Source: an uncultured Clostridia bacterium
Lineage (GTDB): Bacteria; Bacillota; Clostridia; TANB77; CAG-508
Assembly: GCA_944387445.1 (NCBI GenBank)
Contig: CALXEX010000013.1
Coordinates: forward strand, 1 to 49,964
Length of the DNA: 49,964 nucleotides
Reading direction: 5' to 3'
The position numbers and the translations under genes were made by a program. Position 1 is the stretch's first letter; each line of letters starts with the position of its first letter. The notes below the pieces were generated by a model, which was not told the DNA's origin, made no database searches, and worked only from the letters and a program-made list of their open reading frames with translations. Below, in pieces: positions 27,533 through 36,267 of the stretch.

Positions 27533-28687
27533 ATGAAATACAAAAAAATAATAGTAATGCTAATAATTGTATTGATTATTATTTGTACCATAGTTTTAGT
27601 CCTAATTAAAATATTAGAAAAAAAAGATGACGAGAATAAGGAAGAACTTGGTTATGTACCAGAAAACACAGAATTATTGAAAAAAGAATATAAAATAGAG
27701 AAACTGAGAAACTTAACAGATTTTTTTTCAGTAGAAACATGTATACAAAATAATATTGATTCAACATTTGAAGCTAAAGATATGAATGTACTAGAAAGTG
27801 AAAGAATTTATAGTTATAGTGTATATGGAATGATAAAAAATACAGAAACAGGAGAAACAGCAGATAAATATTTCATTGTTCGAGTAGATACAGTTGCGCT
27901 AGCTTTTGAACTACAAGAACTAAATAGCGAAGAATATAATAATATTGATGAAATAGATTTAACTACGGATTTAAAAGAAATTACGCAAACAGAAAATAAT
28001 AAATTTGAGTATACAAGAATTTCTAATGAAAAGGCATGTAGAATATATTTACAAATGTATACAGAATTGCTATTATCTGACCCAGAAACAGCATATGGGA
28101 TGCTTGAAGAACAATATAAGCAAGAGAGATTTTCATCATATGAAAATTTCCTTGAATACATAGAGGAAAATAAAACATATTTCGAAAATGCTGTTTTATC
28201 AGAATATTTAGTTAATTATTCGGAAGAATATACAGAATTTATGATAGTAGATACTTATAATAATAATTATTTAGTAAGAGCAAAAAGTGTAATGGACTAT
28301 ACCATTCAATTAGACTCTTATACAATAAAAGATGAAGAATATCAAGAAGAATATAGTAAATTATCAGACTTAGAAAAAGCGAGTATAAATATAGACATAT
28401 TTATTAGAATGTTAAACACAAAAGATTATAGTCATGCATATGAAGTATTATCAGATGGATTTAAAAGTAATTATTTTCCAACGGAAGAACAGTTTAAAAA
28501 TTATGTTAAAGAAAAATTCTTTGATTATAATATAGCGACAATTAATAGAAATACAAATGAAGGAGAAATATATATATATGATGTTAATTTAAGATCAGGA
28601 GCAGGTTCAGCAGCAGAAACACTTGAGAAAACATTCAATGTCTCATTAGAAGAAGGAACAGACTTTAAAATCTCATTCAATGTTTAA
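27533..28687 (+). CDS. Membrane-anchored protein with two NTF2-like domains (TcpC/VirB8-type)
   Basis: ATG 27533 is set by AGGAGGT at 27521-27527. The 384-residue product has one membrane segment (about 5-28) and an extracellular region with two similar units, near residues 165-255 (DPETAYGMLEEQYKQERFSS) and 285-375 (DYSHAYEVLSDGFKSNYF). Two NTF2-like units after one membrane helix is the layout of TcpC, the scaffold protein of Gram-positive conjugation systems. It follows the hydrolase gene by 15 bp. Confidence 0.65.
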   Translation: MKYKKIIVMLIIVLIIICTIVLVLIKILEKKDDENKEELGYVPENTELLKKEYKIEKLRNLTDFFSVETCIQNNIDSTFEAKDMNVLESERIYSYSVYGMIKNTETGETADKYFIVRVDTVALAFELQELNSEEYNNIDEIDLTTDLKEITQTENNKFEYTRISNEKACRIYLQMYTELLLSDPETAYGMLEEQYKQERFSSYENFLEYIEENKTYFENAVLSEYLVNYSEEYTEFMIVDTYNNNYLVRAKSVMDYTIQLDSYTIKDEEYQEEYSKLSDLEKASINIDIFIRMLNTKDYSHAYEVLSDGFKSNYFPTEEQFKNYVKEKFFDYNIATINRNTNEGEIYIYDVNLRSGAGSAAETLEKTFNVSLEEGTDFKISFNV

Positions 28688-28701
28688 CATTGAATGAGAT
28701 T
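28669..28701 (+). terminator. Perfect hairpin around a stop codon
   Basis: AATCTCATTCAATG (28669-28682) pairs perfectly with 28688-28701, and the loop holds the TAA stop of the upstream gene. No T run follows, so it is more likely an attenuating or mRNA-stabilising structure before dnaJ than a full terminator. Confidence 0.5.
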
Positions 28702-28727
28702 AATATAATAAAAGAAGGATAATGTGT

Positions 28728-29402
28728 ATGGAAGATAAAAATTATTATGATTGGTTGGAGATAAGTAGAAAAGCTTCACCAGAAGTCATAGAAAAAGCAT
28801 ATAAAGCACTTGTAAAAAAATATCATCCAGATTTGCAAGAGGGTGATAATAAAATAAAAGCAGAAGAAATAATAAAAAAAATAAATGAAGCATATTCTGT
28901 ATTATCAGATGAAACCAAAAGAAAACAATATGATGCAACCATACAAGAAAATACAATTTCAAAAGAAGAATATGACAGGCTACAACAAGAATTAAATAAT
29001 GTAAAAAGACAAACAAATACATATAATATAAATCAAAATGCAAATAATACTTATAATAACATACATGCACAACAAGCAAATAATGACAATAATAACGTTT
29101 CTAACATTCAACCAAATATTCAAAATGAGCAACAAAATGAATATAGACAAAAAATGGAAAATGCAGTAAAAAAAGCATATCATGATGCTTATATACAGGA
29201 TTTAAGAAATAGAGGATATAAAATAAGATATAAAAAAACAATAAAAGATTATTTAAAAATAGGTATTGTTGTCATTGTTATTATACTAATATGTATACTA
29301 GTATGGGTAATACCATTTACAAGAGAAAAACTAATAGACATTTATAATAGTAATGCAATTATAAAAGGAATTGTAGATATTATAATAGGATTATTTCAAT
29401 AA
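28728..29402 (+). CDS. Membrane-anchored J-domain protein
   Basis: This 224-residue protein starts with a J domain (residues 1-65; HPD motif in KKYHPDLQEG), then an Asn- and Gln-rich linker (about 75-145), and ends with a C-terminal membrane segment (about 175-198). J domains recruit and activate Hsp70 (DnaK). The Cys-rich zinc and substrate domains of true DnaJ are missing. As last gene of the secretion-like cluster it could bring DnaK to the membrane apparatus, which is inference. Confidence 0.85.
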   Translation: MEDKNYYDWLEISRKASPEVIEKAYKALVKKYHPDLQEGDNKIKAEEIIKKINEAYSVLSDETKRKQYDATIQENTISKEEYDRLQQELNNVKRQTNTYNINQNANNTYNNIHAQQANNDNNNVSNIQPNIQNEQQNEYRQKMENAVKKAYHDAYIQDLRNRGYKIRYKKTIKDYLKIGIVVIVIILICILVWVIPFTREKLIDIYNSNAIIKGIVDIIIGLFQ

Positions 29403-29416
29403 TTTTAGGATAAATA

Positions 29417-29446
29417 AAAAATGTACTTCGTATGAAGTACATTTTT
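29417..29446. terminator. Bidirectional terminator between J-protein gene and tRNA-Ser
   Basis: AAAAATGTACTTC and GAAGTACATTTTT form a perfect stem with a 4-nt loop. A-runs and T-runs on both sides let it work for both strands. Confidence 0.85.
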
Positions 29447-29536
29447 TGGCGGAGTAGAGAGGGTTCGAACCTCCGCGCCCCTTTCGGGACCTAACTGTTT
29501 AGCAAACAGTCCCCTTCACCACTTGGGTACTACTCC
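29447..29536 (-). tRNA. tRNA-Ser(GCU)
   Basis: The minus strand folds into a class II tRNA: acceptor GGAGTAG with CTACTCC, discriminator G, encoded CCA, TTCGAAC T-loop, a long variable arm, and an anticodon loop TTGCTAA giving anticodon GCT for AGC and AGU. Confidence 0.95.
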
Positions 29537-29546
29537 ATTTATATTT

Positions 29547-29575
29547 AAAGAGTTAGACTAAAAATCTAACTCTTT
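29547..29575 (-). terminator. Hairpin between the two tRNA-Ser genes
   Basis: AAAGAGTTAGA (29547-29557) and TCTAACTCTTT (29565-29575) form a perfect 11-bp stem. It probably separates or terminates the upstream tRNA transcript. Confidence 0.6.
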
Positions 29576-29582
29576 ATTTAAT

Positions 29583-29674
<92 letters not shown>

Positions 29675-29770
29675 ATATCTTTGGATAATTGCCAAGGACA
29701 ATATTAATATTAGCATTTTTTAATAGATTTGTCAATAGCATCTGTTAGAAAAAGTGAGTTTTTGGAGAAA

Positions 29771-29800
29771 AAATAGAAGAAGTTAAAACTTCCTCTATTT
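29771..29800 (-). terminator. Terminator after the activase gene
   Basis: AAATAGAAGAAGTT (29771-29784) pairs with 29787-29800 with one mismatch. On the minus strand a T run follows. It lies 3 bp after the stop codon. Confidence 0.75.
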
Positions 29801-29802
29801 TT

Positions 29803-32800
29803 TTAATAATTTTTTTGAGCTTCTTTGCTTTCTTCCGTTTCGTTTGCTTGTGGTACTGATTTAGTTTGAGTTTCATTTTCTTTTTCAATTGCTTGTTTTC
29901 TAGCTTGTTTTGTTTTCAAATTATCTTTTGCAACAGTCATCAATAATTTAATTCTATTTGCTTGATTTGTTTCACTAGCACCAGGGTCATAATCGACTGG
30001 AGAAATATTGGCATCTGGGTATTTTTCCCTAATGGTTTTGATAACACCTTTACCAACAACATGGTTTGGTAAGCAAGCAAATGGTTGAACACAAATGATG
30101 TTTGGAATATCATGTTCAATATATTCAATCATTTCAGCTGTTAAGAACCAACCTTCACCTGTTTGATTTCCGATAGATAATACATCTTTTACTTTATCTT
30201 CTAGGTGCCAAATATCACAAGGTGGTAAATAACCTTTTTTAGAATTTGCTAAAGCGATTTTCATATCTTTTTCTAAAATATCGATTAATTTAATAGCTGC
30301 TTTCATAATTTTTGAAGAAGTTTTATTCGTATTTAATAAGCTATTAAATGTAATTTTATGTGTAGCCATAAATTTTACAAATCCCATAAAGTCAGGTAAT
30401 ATAACTTCTGCTCCTTCTTTTTCCAGTAAATCTGCAACATAGTTATTTCCAAATGGATGATATTTAATTAAAACTTCTCCAACAATACCAACTCTAGGTT
30501 TTTCAATAGAAGCATCTAATTCTATTTTTTCAAAGTCATTTACAATATCATAAATACTTTGTTTAAATTCTTTACTTGATGATTTTTGAAGTAATTTTTT
30601 ACATTTTTCCATCCATTCATCAAATAATTTTTTAGTTTCACCTTTATTCTTTTCATAGGCTCTATTTTTTGTTAACATTTTTTGTAGTAAATCACCATAT
30701 AAAATGGTTTTTAATAAACGTTCAATTAGAGGAACAGTTATCTTAAATCCTGGCATTTTTTCCATACCTACAATATTAAATGAAATAACTGGTATATTTT
30801 CAAAGCCTGCATCTTTAAGAGCTTTTCTAATAAATCCTATATAATTTGTTGCTCTACAGCCTCCACCTGTTTGTGACATAATTAAAGCGGTTCTATTTAA
30901 GTCATATTTACCAGATTGAAGCGCTTCTATCATTTGCCCTGTAACCAAGATTGATGGATAACAAGCATCATTATTGACATATTTTAATCCAGTTTCGACT
31001 GTTTTTTGTGTACATTCTCTTAGTAGTTCCACTTTATATCCGCTAGATTTTACAGCAGATTCTAGTAATTCAAAATGGATTGGTGCCATTTGTGGTACTA
31101 AAATGGTATAATCTTTTTTCATATCTTTCGTAAATATCTTTTTATGTTGTTCATAATCACCAATACCCTTATTTTCTCTTTTTTCCTTTTCACGTTTATT
31201 CATACTAGCAAGTAATGAACGAATACGGATTCTAACAGCACCTAAGTTATTTACTTCATCTATTTTAATTAAGGTATACATTTTATCATAACTAGATAAG
31301 ATTTCTTCTACTTGGTCTGTTGTAACAGCATCCACACCACATCCAAAAGAATTTAGTTGAACTAATTCTAGGGAATCGTGCTTTCCAACAAAATCTGCTG
31401 CAGCATAAAGTCTTGCATGGAATACCCATTGATCAACGACACGAATTGGTCTTTTCACTTCTGTTTGGTTTGAAATACTGTCTTCTGTTAAAACACATAA
31501 TCCTAAAGAAGTAATTAAAGTATCAATACCATGATTGATTTCTGGATCAACATGATATGGACGACCAGCTAATACAATACCTTTTAAGTGATTATCTTCT
31601 ATGTATTTTACAGTTTCCGCACCTTTTCTACGAATATCTTCTTTACATTTTTGATATTCTTGTTCTGCTTTATCTGCTGCTTCATTTAATTCTTCTTTTG
31701 TAAAGTTATAAGCTTTAAATTCATCTAGTTCTAACATTTTCTTTACTAAGTTTTTCTTATCAAAAGGTAAGAAAGGATTTAAAAATTTTACGCTAGGATC
31801 TTTTAATCCTTCTACATTATTTTTTAATACCTCAGAATAAGAAATAACAATTGGGCAGTTATAATGGTTATCTGCTTTTTCATATTCTTTTCTAGAATAT
31901 GGCATACAAGGATAGAATATCGTTTTAATTCCTTGTTCTAATAAACTTTCAATATGCCCATGAGAAAGCTTTGCTGGATAACATACAGATTCTGAAGGCA
32001 TTGATTCCATACCTTTTTCATAAGTTTTTCTTGTACTCTTCTCAGAGATAATGACTCTGAATCCTAAACTTGTAAGGAAAGTAAACCAGAATGGATAATC
32101 CTCATACATATTTAAAACTCTAGGGATTCCAATGGTTCCTCTTGTTGCATATTGTTCTTCCAATGGTGTATAATCAAAAATTCTCTGATATTTATATTGT
32201 ACTAAGTTTGGTAAATTTTTAGATTTTGTAACAACACCAGCACCTTTTTCACAACGATTACCTGTTACATGGATTTGTCCATTACTAAACTTGTTAATGG
32301 TTAATTTACAATGGTTTTCACAATTATTACAATGTGTATGTGTGATTTTTATTTTTAAATTATCTAACTCATCTTCTTTTAAAATAGTAGATGTATATTC
32401 CATATCTAAATTTGCTTCATATTGTTCTTTTGAAAGTAAAGCCATTCCGTAGGCTCCCATTAATCCAGAGATATTGGGTCTTACGACATTTTTGCCAACA
32501 ATTAATTCAAAAGCTCTAAGGACAGCATCATTATAGAAAGTACCACCTTGAACAACAATGTGTTTTCCTAATGTTTCAACATCTCTTACTTTCATAACTT
32601 TTTGGATGGCATTTTTGATAACAGAATATGATAATCCACTAGAAATATCACCAACTGAATAGCCTTCTTTTTGTGCTTGTTTGATTTTAGAATTCATAAA
32701 TACGGTACATCTTGAACCTAAATCAACAGGTGTTCTAGATTTGATCGCTTCTTTTACGAATTCAGATATCTCTAAATTTAAACTCTTAGCAAAAGTTTCG

Positions 32801-34158
32801 ATAAAAGAACCACATCCAGAAGAACAAGCCTCATTTAACATGATATTATCAATAGAACCATTTTTAATTCTGATATATTTCATATCTTGCCCACCAATAT
32901 CCACAATACTGGTTACATCAGGTTCAAAAGTTTTAGCAGCCGTATAATGGGCAATGGTTTCAATTTCGTTTAAATCAACATTTAAAGCTGTTTGAATTAA
33001 TTTTTCGCCATAACCTGTTACACCACTATATCTTAAAATCGCTTTTTCTGGTAAGACTTTATACAATTTTCTTAGCATATCCATAACACTTTGTAATGGA
33101 TTTCCTTCATTACTACCATATAAAGAATATAATAAGTTACCATCTCTATCAACTAACACAAGTTTTGTCGTAGTAGAACCTGCATCAATACCTAAGAAAC
33201 AATCACCTTCATAATTTTCTAATGGTTTTGAAGGAACCGTTGCTTTATTATGTCTTTCTTTAAAAGCTTCATATTCTGTTTCATTTTTAAATAAAGGGTC
33301 TAAAGGTTGTGTAGTTGTATCATGTGAGTTTTTAAAATTCTCTATTTTCTTTTCTAATTCATTAGGTGTAATCACTTCTGTATTAAATGAATCCAAAGCA
33401 GCACCTTTTGCAACCAATAAATGCGCATTTTCTGGTACAATCACTTGGTCATCAGTTAAATGCAAAGTTTCTATAAAACGTTTTCTTAACTCTGGTAAAT
33501 AACTTAAAGGACCACCTAAAAAGGCAATATTTCCTCTAATAGGTCTACCACAAGCCAAACCACTAATTGTTTGATTAACAACTGCTTGGAAAATAGAAGC
33601 AGCAAGGTCTTCTTTGGCAGCACCTTCATTAATTAGAGGTTGTATATCAGTTTTTGCAAAAACACCACAACGAGAAGCAATTGGATAAATTGTTTGATAT
33701 CCTTTTGCCAACTCATTTAAACCTGCTGTGTCAGTATGTAATAAAGAAGCCATTTGGTCTAAAAAGGCACCAGTACCACCAGCACAAGTACCATTCATTC
33801 TTTGTTCAATCGAATTATCAAAATAGATAATTTTGGCATCTTCACCACCTAATTCAATAACAACATCTGTTTTAGGAAAATATTTCTCAATAACCCTTTT
33901 ACAAGAAACAACTTCTTGAATAAAGTCCACTCCTAAAAATCTAGCCGCAGACATTGCACCAGAACCAGTTAGAGCTATAGTAAAAGAAGAAGAAGGGTAT
34001 TTAACTAATAACTCTTCTAACACATCACAAACTGTTTTCTTAGCATCTGAAAAATGTCTACGATAATCTGAATATATAGTATTTTTATTGTTATCCATAA
34101 CAATAATTTTAACTGTTGTAGATCCAACATCTAATCCAACATGTAATATTTCATTCAT
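29803..34158 (-). CDS. Giant 2-hydroxyacyl-CoA dehydratase activase-related protein
   Basis: This 1451-residue protein fuses two activase units of the BcrAD/BadFG/HgdC type: unit 1 (about 1-265, GLDVGSTTVKIIV, NGTCAGGTGAFLDQ) and unit 2 (about 325-590, GIDAGSTTTKLVLVD, NEACSSGCGSFIET). In HgdC a homodimer shares one [4Fe-4S] cluster through such Cys, so the tandem units could do this within one chain. A DUF2229-type region follows (IPRVLNMYEDYPFWFTFLTSLGF, about 700 on), then HgdB-like segments with Cys (CYPAKLSHGH, NDACYPSILVTGQ). The start MNEILHVGLD is set by AAGGAG, and the upstream in-frame extension is rejected. The family is large but its reaction is unclear. Confidence 0.85.
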   Translation of the reverse strand: MNEILHVGLDVGSTTVKIIVMDNNKNTIYSDYRRHFSDAKKTVCDVLEELLVKYPSSSFTIALTGSGAMSAARFLGVDFIQEVVSCKRVIEKYFPKTDVVIELGGEDAKIIYFDNSIEQRMNGTCAGGTGAFLDQMASLLHTDTAGLNELAKGYQTIYPIASRCGVFAKTDIQPLINEGAAKEDLAASIFQAVVNQTISGLACGRPIRGNIAFLGGPLSYLPELRKRFIETLHLTDDQVIVPENAHLLVAKGAALDSFNTEVITPNELEKKIENFKNSHDTTTQPLDPLFKNETEYEAFKERHNKATVPSKPLENYEGDCFLGIDAGSTTTKLVLVDRDGNLLYSLYGSNEGNPLQSVMDMLRKLYKVLPEKAILRYSGVTGYGEKLIQTALNVDLNEIETIAHYTAAKTFEPDVTSIVDIGGQDMKYIRIKNGSIDNIMLNEACSSGCGSFIETFAKSLNLEISEFVKEAIKSRTPVDLGSRCTVFMNSKIKQAQKEGYSVGDISSGLSYSVIKNAIQKVMKVRDVETLGKHIVVQGGTFYNDAVLRAFELIVGKNVVRPNISGLMGAYGMALLSKEQYEANLDMEYTSTILKEDELDNLKIKITHTHCNNCENHCKLTINKFSNGQIHVTGNRCEKGAGVVTKSKNLPNLVQYKYQRIFDYTPLEEQYATRGTIGIPRVLNMYEDYPFWFTFLTSLGFRVIISEKSTRKTYEKGMESMPSESVCYPAKLSHGHIESLLEQGIKTIFYPCMPYSRKEYEKADNHYNCPIVISYSEVLKNNVEGLKDPSVKFLNPFLPFDKKNLVKKMLELDEFKAYNFTKEELNEAADKAEQEYQKCKEDIRRKGAETVKYIEDNHLKGIVLAGRPYHVDPEINHGIDTLITSLGLCVLTEDSISNQTEVKRPIRVVDQWVFHARLYAAADFVGKHDSLELVQLNSFGCGVDAVTTDQVEEILSSYDKMYTLIKIDEVNNLGAVRIRIRSLLASMNKREKEKRENKGIGDYEQHKKIFTKDMKKDYTILVPQMAPIHFELLESAVKSSGYKVELLRECTQKTVETGLKYVNNDACYPSILVTGQMIEALQSGKYDLNRTALIMSQTGGGCRATNYIGFIRKALKDAGFENIPVISFNIVGMEKMPGFKITVPLIERLLKTILYGDLLQKMLTKNRAYEKNKGETKKLFDEWMEKCKKLLQKSSSKEFKQSIYDIVNDFEKIELDASIEKPRVGIVGEVLIKYHPFGNNYVADLLEKEGAEVILPDFMGFVKFMATHKITFNSLLNTNKTSSKIMKAAIKLIDILEKDMKIALANSKKGYLPPCDIWHLEDKVKDVLSIGNQTGEGWFLTAEMIEYIEHDIPNIICVQPFACLPNHVVGKGVIKTIREKYPDANISPVDYDPGASETNQANRIKLLMTVAKDNLKTKQARKQAIEKENETQTKSVPQANETEESKEAQKNY

Positions 34159-34247
34159 GACAAAAACTCCTTTTTTGTATATAAATTTTTCATTATTATC
34201 CACCCTAATTGTATACGGAAAAGCGGGTTTTGTCAAATGGAAATTGT

Positions 34248-34280
34248 TGTAAATGGGACCATTGGGACCAGGTTCTAACG
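34248..34280. repeat. Small GC-rich hairpin upstream of the activase
   Basis: TTGGGACC and GGACCCAA flank a 10-bp loop with one central mismatch, preceded by a direct repeat of GGGACC. It is GC-rich in an AT-rich background and has the same general form as the REP-like element at 9957-10014. Confidence 0.4.
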
Positions 34281-34397
34281 GACCCAAAAGAAGAAAATAT
34301 TTTAATTAGGTTATGGTTGTTCTAAAAAGGACAAACAAACAATAAAATAGATAATAAATGAAATGAATGAAAAGAGAAAGAAAGGAATGATAATATT

Positions 34398-34928
34398 ATG
34401 AATAAAAAAATAGTTATTATTTTTACTGTTTTATTAATGATTATTTTGATAGGAGGATATTTTATTATAAACTATTTTAAAACACATCAAGAAGAAACAA
34501 TTGTAGAGGAATATACACCAGAAGAAGAGATTACAGAAGAACAAAATAGACAAACAATTGTCAGTTTATATTTCTTAGAAAAAGAGACAAATGAATTGGC
34601 TCCTGAAGCAAGATTAGTGGATATTAAAGAAATTATGAATACACCTTATGATAAATTAGTAAATATGCTAATAGAGGGACCGAGAAATGAAAAATATACA
34701 AAATTAATTCCAGAAAATACAAAATTGAATCAGACATATAAAGAGAAGGATACGGTATATTTGGATTTTTCAAGTGAATTTTTAAATTATAATAAAGAAG
34801 ATGCAACTGTAAAACAAAATATAATTGATAGTTTAGTAAAAACGTTAACACAGTTAACGGAGGTAAATTCTATTAAAATTTTAATTGATGGTGAGGAAAA
34901 TGAAGAATTTAATGAAATTTATGATTAG
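34398..34928 (+). CDS. GerMN domain membrane-anchored protein
   Basis: This 176-residue protein has an N-terminal membrane segment (about 5-27), an acidic linker and a GerMN domain (about 50-176) with LVNMLIEGPRNEKYTKLIPENTKLNQTY, VYLDFSSEF and VKQNIIDSLVKTLTQLTEVNSIKILIDGEE. GerMN domains occur in GerM of sporulating bacteria and in envelope lipoproteins. It probably sits on the outer face of the membrane. Confidence 0.85.
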   Translation: MNKKIVIIFTVLLMIILIGGYFIINYFKTHQEETIVEEYTPEEEITEEQNRQTIVSLYFLEKETNELAPEARLVDIKEIMNTPYDKLVNMLIEGPRNEKYTKLIPENTKLNQTYKEKDTVYLDFSSEFLNYNKEDATVKQNIIDSLVKTLTQLTEVNSIKILIDGEENEEFNEIYD

Positions 34929-35066
34929 ATTCTTATATACTTTTTTTCATTATATAATAAAGGTTAGAATAAAGTATAAATGGAATGACATGTTATAAAA
35001 TCAAATTTTTAAGAGAATAGATGTATTGAAAGTTGAAGGGCTATTAGCAAAAGCGATTTACATAAA

Positions 35067-35095
35067 TTGACTTTTCGCTAGAAATTTGTTACAAT
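35067..35095 (+). promoter_or_regulatory. Promoter of the 35174 orphan gene
   Basis: TTGACT (35067-35072), a 17-bp spacer and TACAAT (35090-35095). Confidence 0.7.
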
Positions 35096-35128
35096 GAAAG
35101 TGTAGCATTGAAAAATCATGATTCAAAA

Positions 35129-35167
35129 GGACACGGGATATATCGTGTCCACAGCGCTAGGAGGCGC
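35129..35167 (+). promoter_or_regulatory. Leader hairpins, second one holding the ribosome binding site
   Basis: GGACACG (35129-35135) pairs with CGTGTCC (35144-35150). Directly after it GCGC (35154-35157) can pair with GCGC (35164-35167), placing the AGGAGG site in the loop and stem. The leader may control translation of the next gene. Confidence 0.5.
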
Positions 35168-35173
35168 AAACAA

Positions 35174-35674
35174 ATGAAAAAAATTAAAGGACTCCTCTTT
35201 GTAGGAGGAGTATATCAGGAAGAAATCAAAGAAGGAACAGTAGAAATTCTGTTCCGGGACAACAACTCAGGGCGCTGGACAGTGATGTCTGGCAACCTGA
35301 AAAAAGAACTGGGGAAAAATATTTTCTACCCCAGAGGTGGATTCGGAAGGAATTTTTTCGAATTCGAGGTAGAAAAGATCCCTGAACCTACTAAGGAAAT
35401 CCAAGCAGGAACGTTGTATTTCTGCTTAGGAGGGTACTCCGATGGGGAAAAGGAGTACATGACAACCAGTTTCCCCGAGATGATAGCAGTCCATAGGAAT
35501 GGCTGCGGAAAGCTCTGGCTTGTAGGGAGGGGAGCAAAAGAGAACGAGGGTTCCAGCATCAGTGAGTATCCTATGATGAGCTTTAAAAACATAGAGTCCA
35601 TTTTGCCTAATGGATTCTATGTCAACGGAGAACTCTGGATGATAAGCGGGAAACTCGTAATGCGTCCAAATTAA
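35174..35674 (+). CDS. GC-rich orphan protein with an in-frame CGG
   Basis: This 166-residue protein is of unknown function. ATG 35174 follows AGGAGG. No signal peptide or membrane segment is seen. Many Gly, Trp and Phe residues and alternating hydrophobic residues suggest a beta-rich fold (for example FEFEVEKIPEP, LYFCLGGYSDGE). GC content and codon use differ sharply from all neighbours (CTG, GGG, CCC), which suggests recent transfer. Codon 28 is CGG (LF-R-DNN). A +1 shift there would terminate after about 10 residues, so CGG must be read as Arg here or the gene is not properly expressed. Confidence 0.7.
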   Translation: MKKIKGLLFVGGVYQEEIKEGTVEILFRDNNSGRWTVMSGNLKKELGKNIFYPRGGFGRNFFEFEVEKIPEPTKEIQAGTLYFCLGGYSDGEKEYMTTSFPEMIAVHRNGCGKLWLVGRGAKENEGSSISEYPMMSFKNIESILPNGFYVNGELWMISGKLVMRPN

Positions 35675-35685
35675 TTTTCCGAGAT

Positions 35686-35726
35686 ACCAAATCAAACCAA
35701 TTCTAATAGAGTTGGTTTGATTTGGT
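35686..35726 (+). terminator. Long perfect hairpin after the orphan gene
   Basis: ACCAAATCAAACCAA (35686-35700) and TTGGTTTGATTTGGT (35712-35726) pair over 15 bp without mismatch. The T tail is short, but position and stability favour a terminator. Confidence 0.7.
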
Positions 35727-35795
35727 TTTGGAGAAAAGTGTATAATATTTTTAGGGCAAATGATAAAATAGCTAAAAAAATAAAATAGATATTTT

Positions 35796-35978
35796 TTATT
35801 TTAATATTTTATACAATTTAATATATTTAATAAATCGATGAAAGTGATTTAAAAAATATTCAACTTCGCGTAAAGACTTAATGGTATTATCTTTGCAACA
35901 TTTAAAATTAAATTTCTTTTTAGGGGGTGGACATTTTCCACCTCTGTTTTCTATATTTTTAATTATTTTTTTATCCAT
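35796..35978 (-). CDS. Possible small Cys/Lys-rich protein
   Basis: This 60-residue open frame reads MDKKIIKNIENRGGKCPPPKKKFNFKC at its start in two parts, with Cys-Pro-Pro-Pro and a Cys-Cys pair, and a weak AAGGTG site upstream. The CPPP part coincides with a DNA palindrome (arms GGTGGA and TCCACC near 35924-35940), so it could be chance. No family is recognised. Confidence 0.3.
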   Translation of the reverse strand: MDKKIIKNIENRGGKCPPPKKKFNFKCCKDNTIKSLREVEYFLNHFHRFIKYIKLYKILK

Positions 35979-36109
35979 GCTAATCTACACCTTTATTATT
36001 TAATATAATTTTATTAAAATTGTTATTATAGTATATTCTTTATTTTAAATAAAAGTGAAAGCATTTATAAACTTATAATATATTTCATAAAAAATACTAG
36101 ATATAAACA

Positions 36110-36138
36110 TTGCATAAATTATGTAAATATGATATACT
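36110..36138 (+). promoter_or_regulatory. Promoter of the trmN6-like gene
   Basis: TTGCAT (36110-36115), a 17-bp spacer and TATACT (36133-36138). The leader downstream is about 120 nt. Confidence 0.65.
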
Positions 36139-36147
36139 AAAATCCAC

Positions 36148-36182
36148 AAAATGCAAAGGAGGTGGGCATTTTGCCCATCCTA
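36148..36182 (+). promoter_or_regulatory. Leader with two mutually exclusive hairpins
   Basis: AAAATGC can pair with GCATTTT, enclosing an AAAGGAGGTG site. Alternatively GGTGGGCA can pair with TGCCCATC. The two structures overlap and cannot form together. This could be a regulatory leader, but no known riboswitch or box is recognised. Confidence 0.35.
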
Positions 36183-36267
36183 ATTTAGTAAGCATACTGA
36201 CTAGTGACAAAATAAATGCTAAATATAGTTACCGGAATAGATAATAAATATAAGAAAAGGATAAAAA

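Noticed and set aside
36160..36189. Leader peptide starting GTG in the trmN6-like leader
   Set aside because: The GTG overlaps the purine-rich site itself, so spacing is wrong; kept only as a structured leader.
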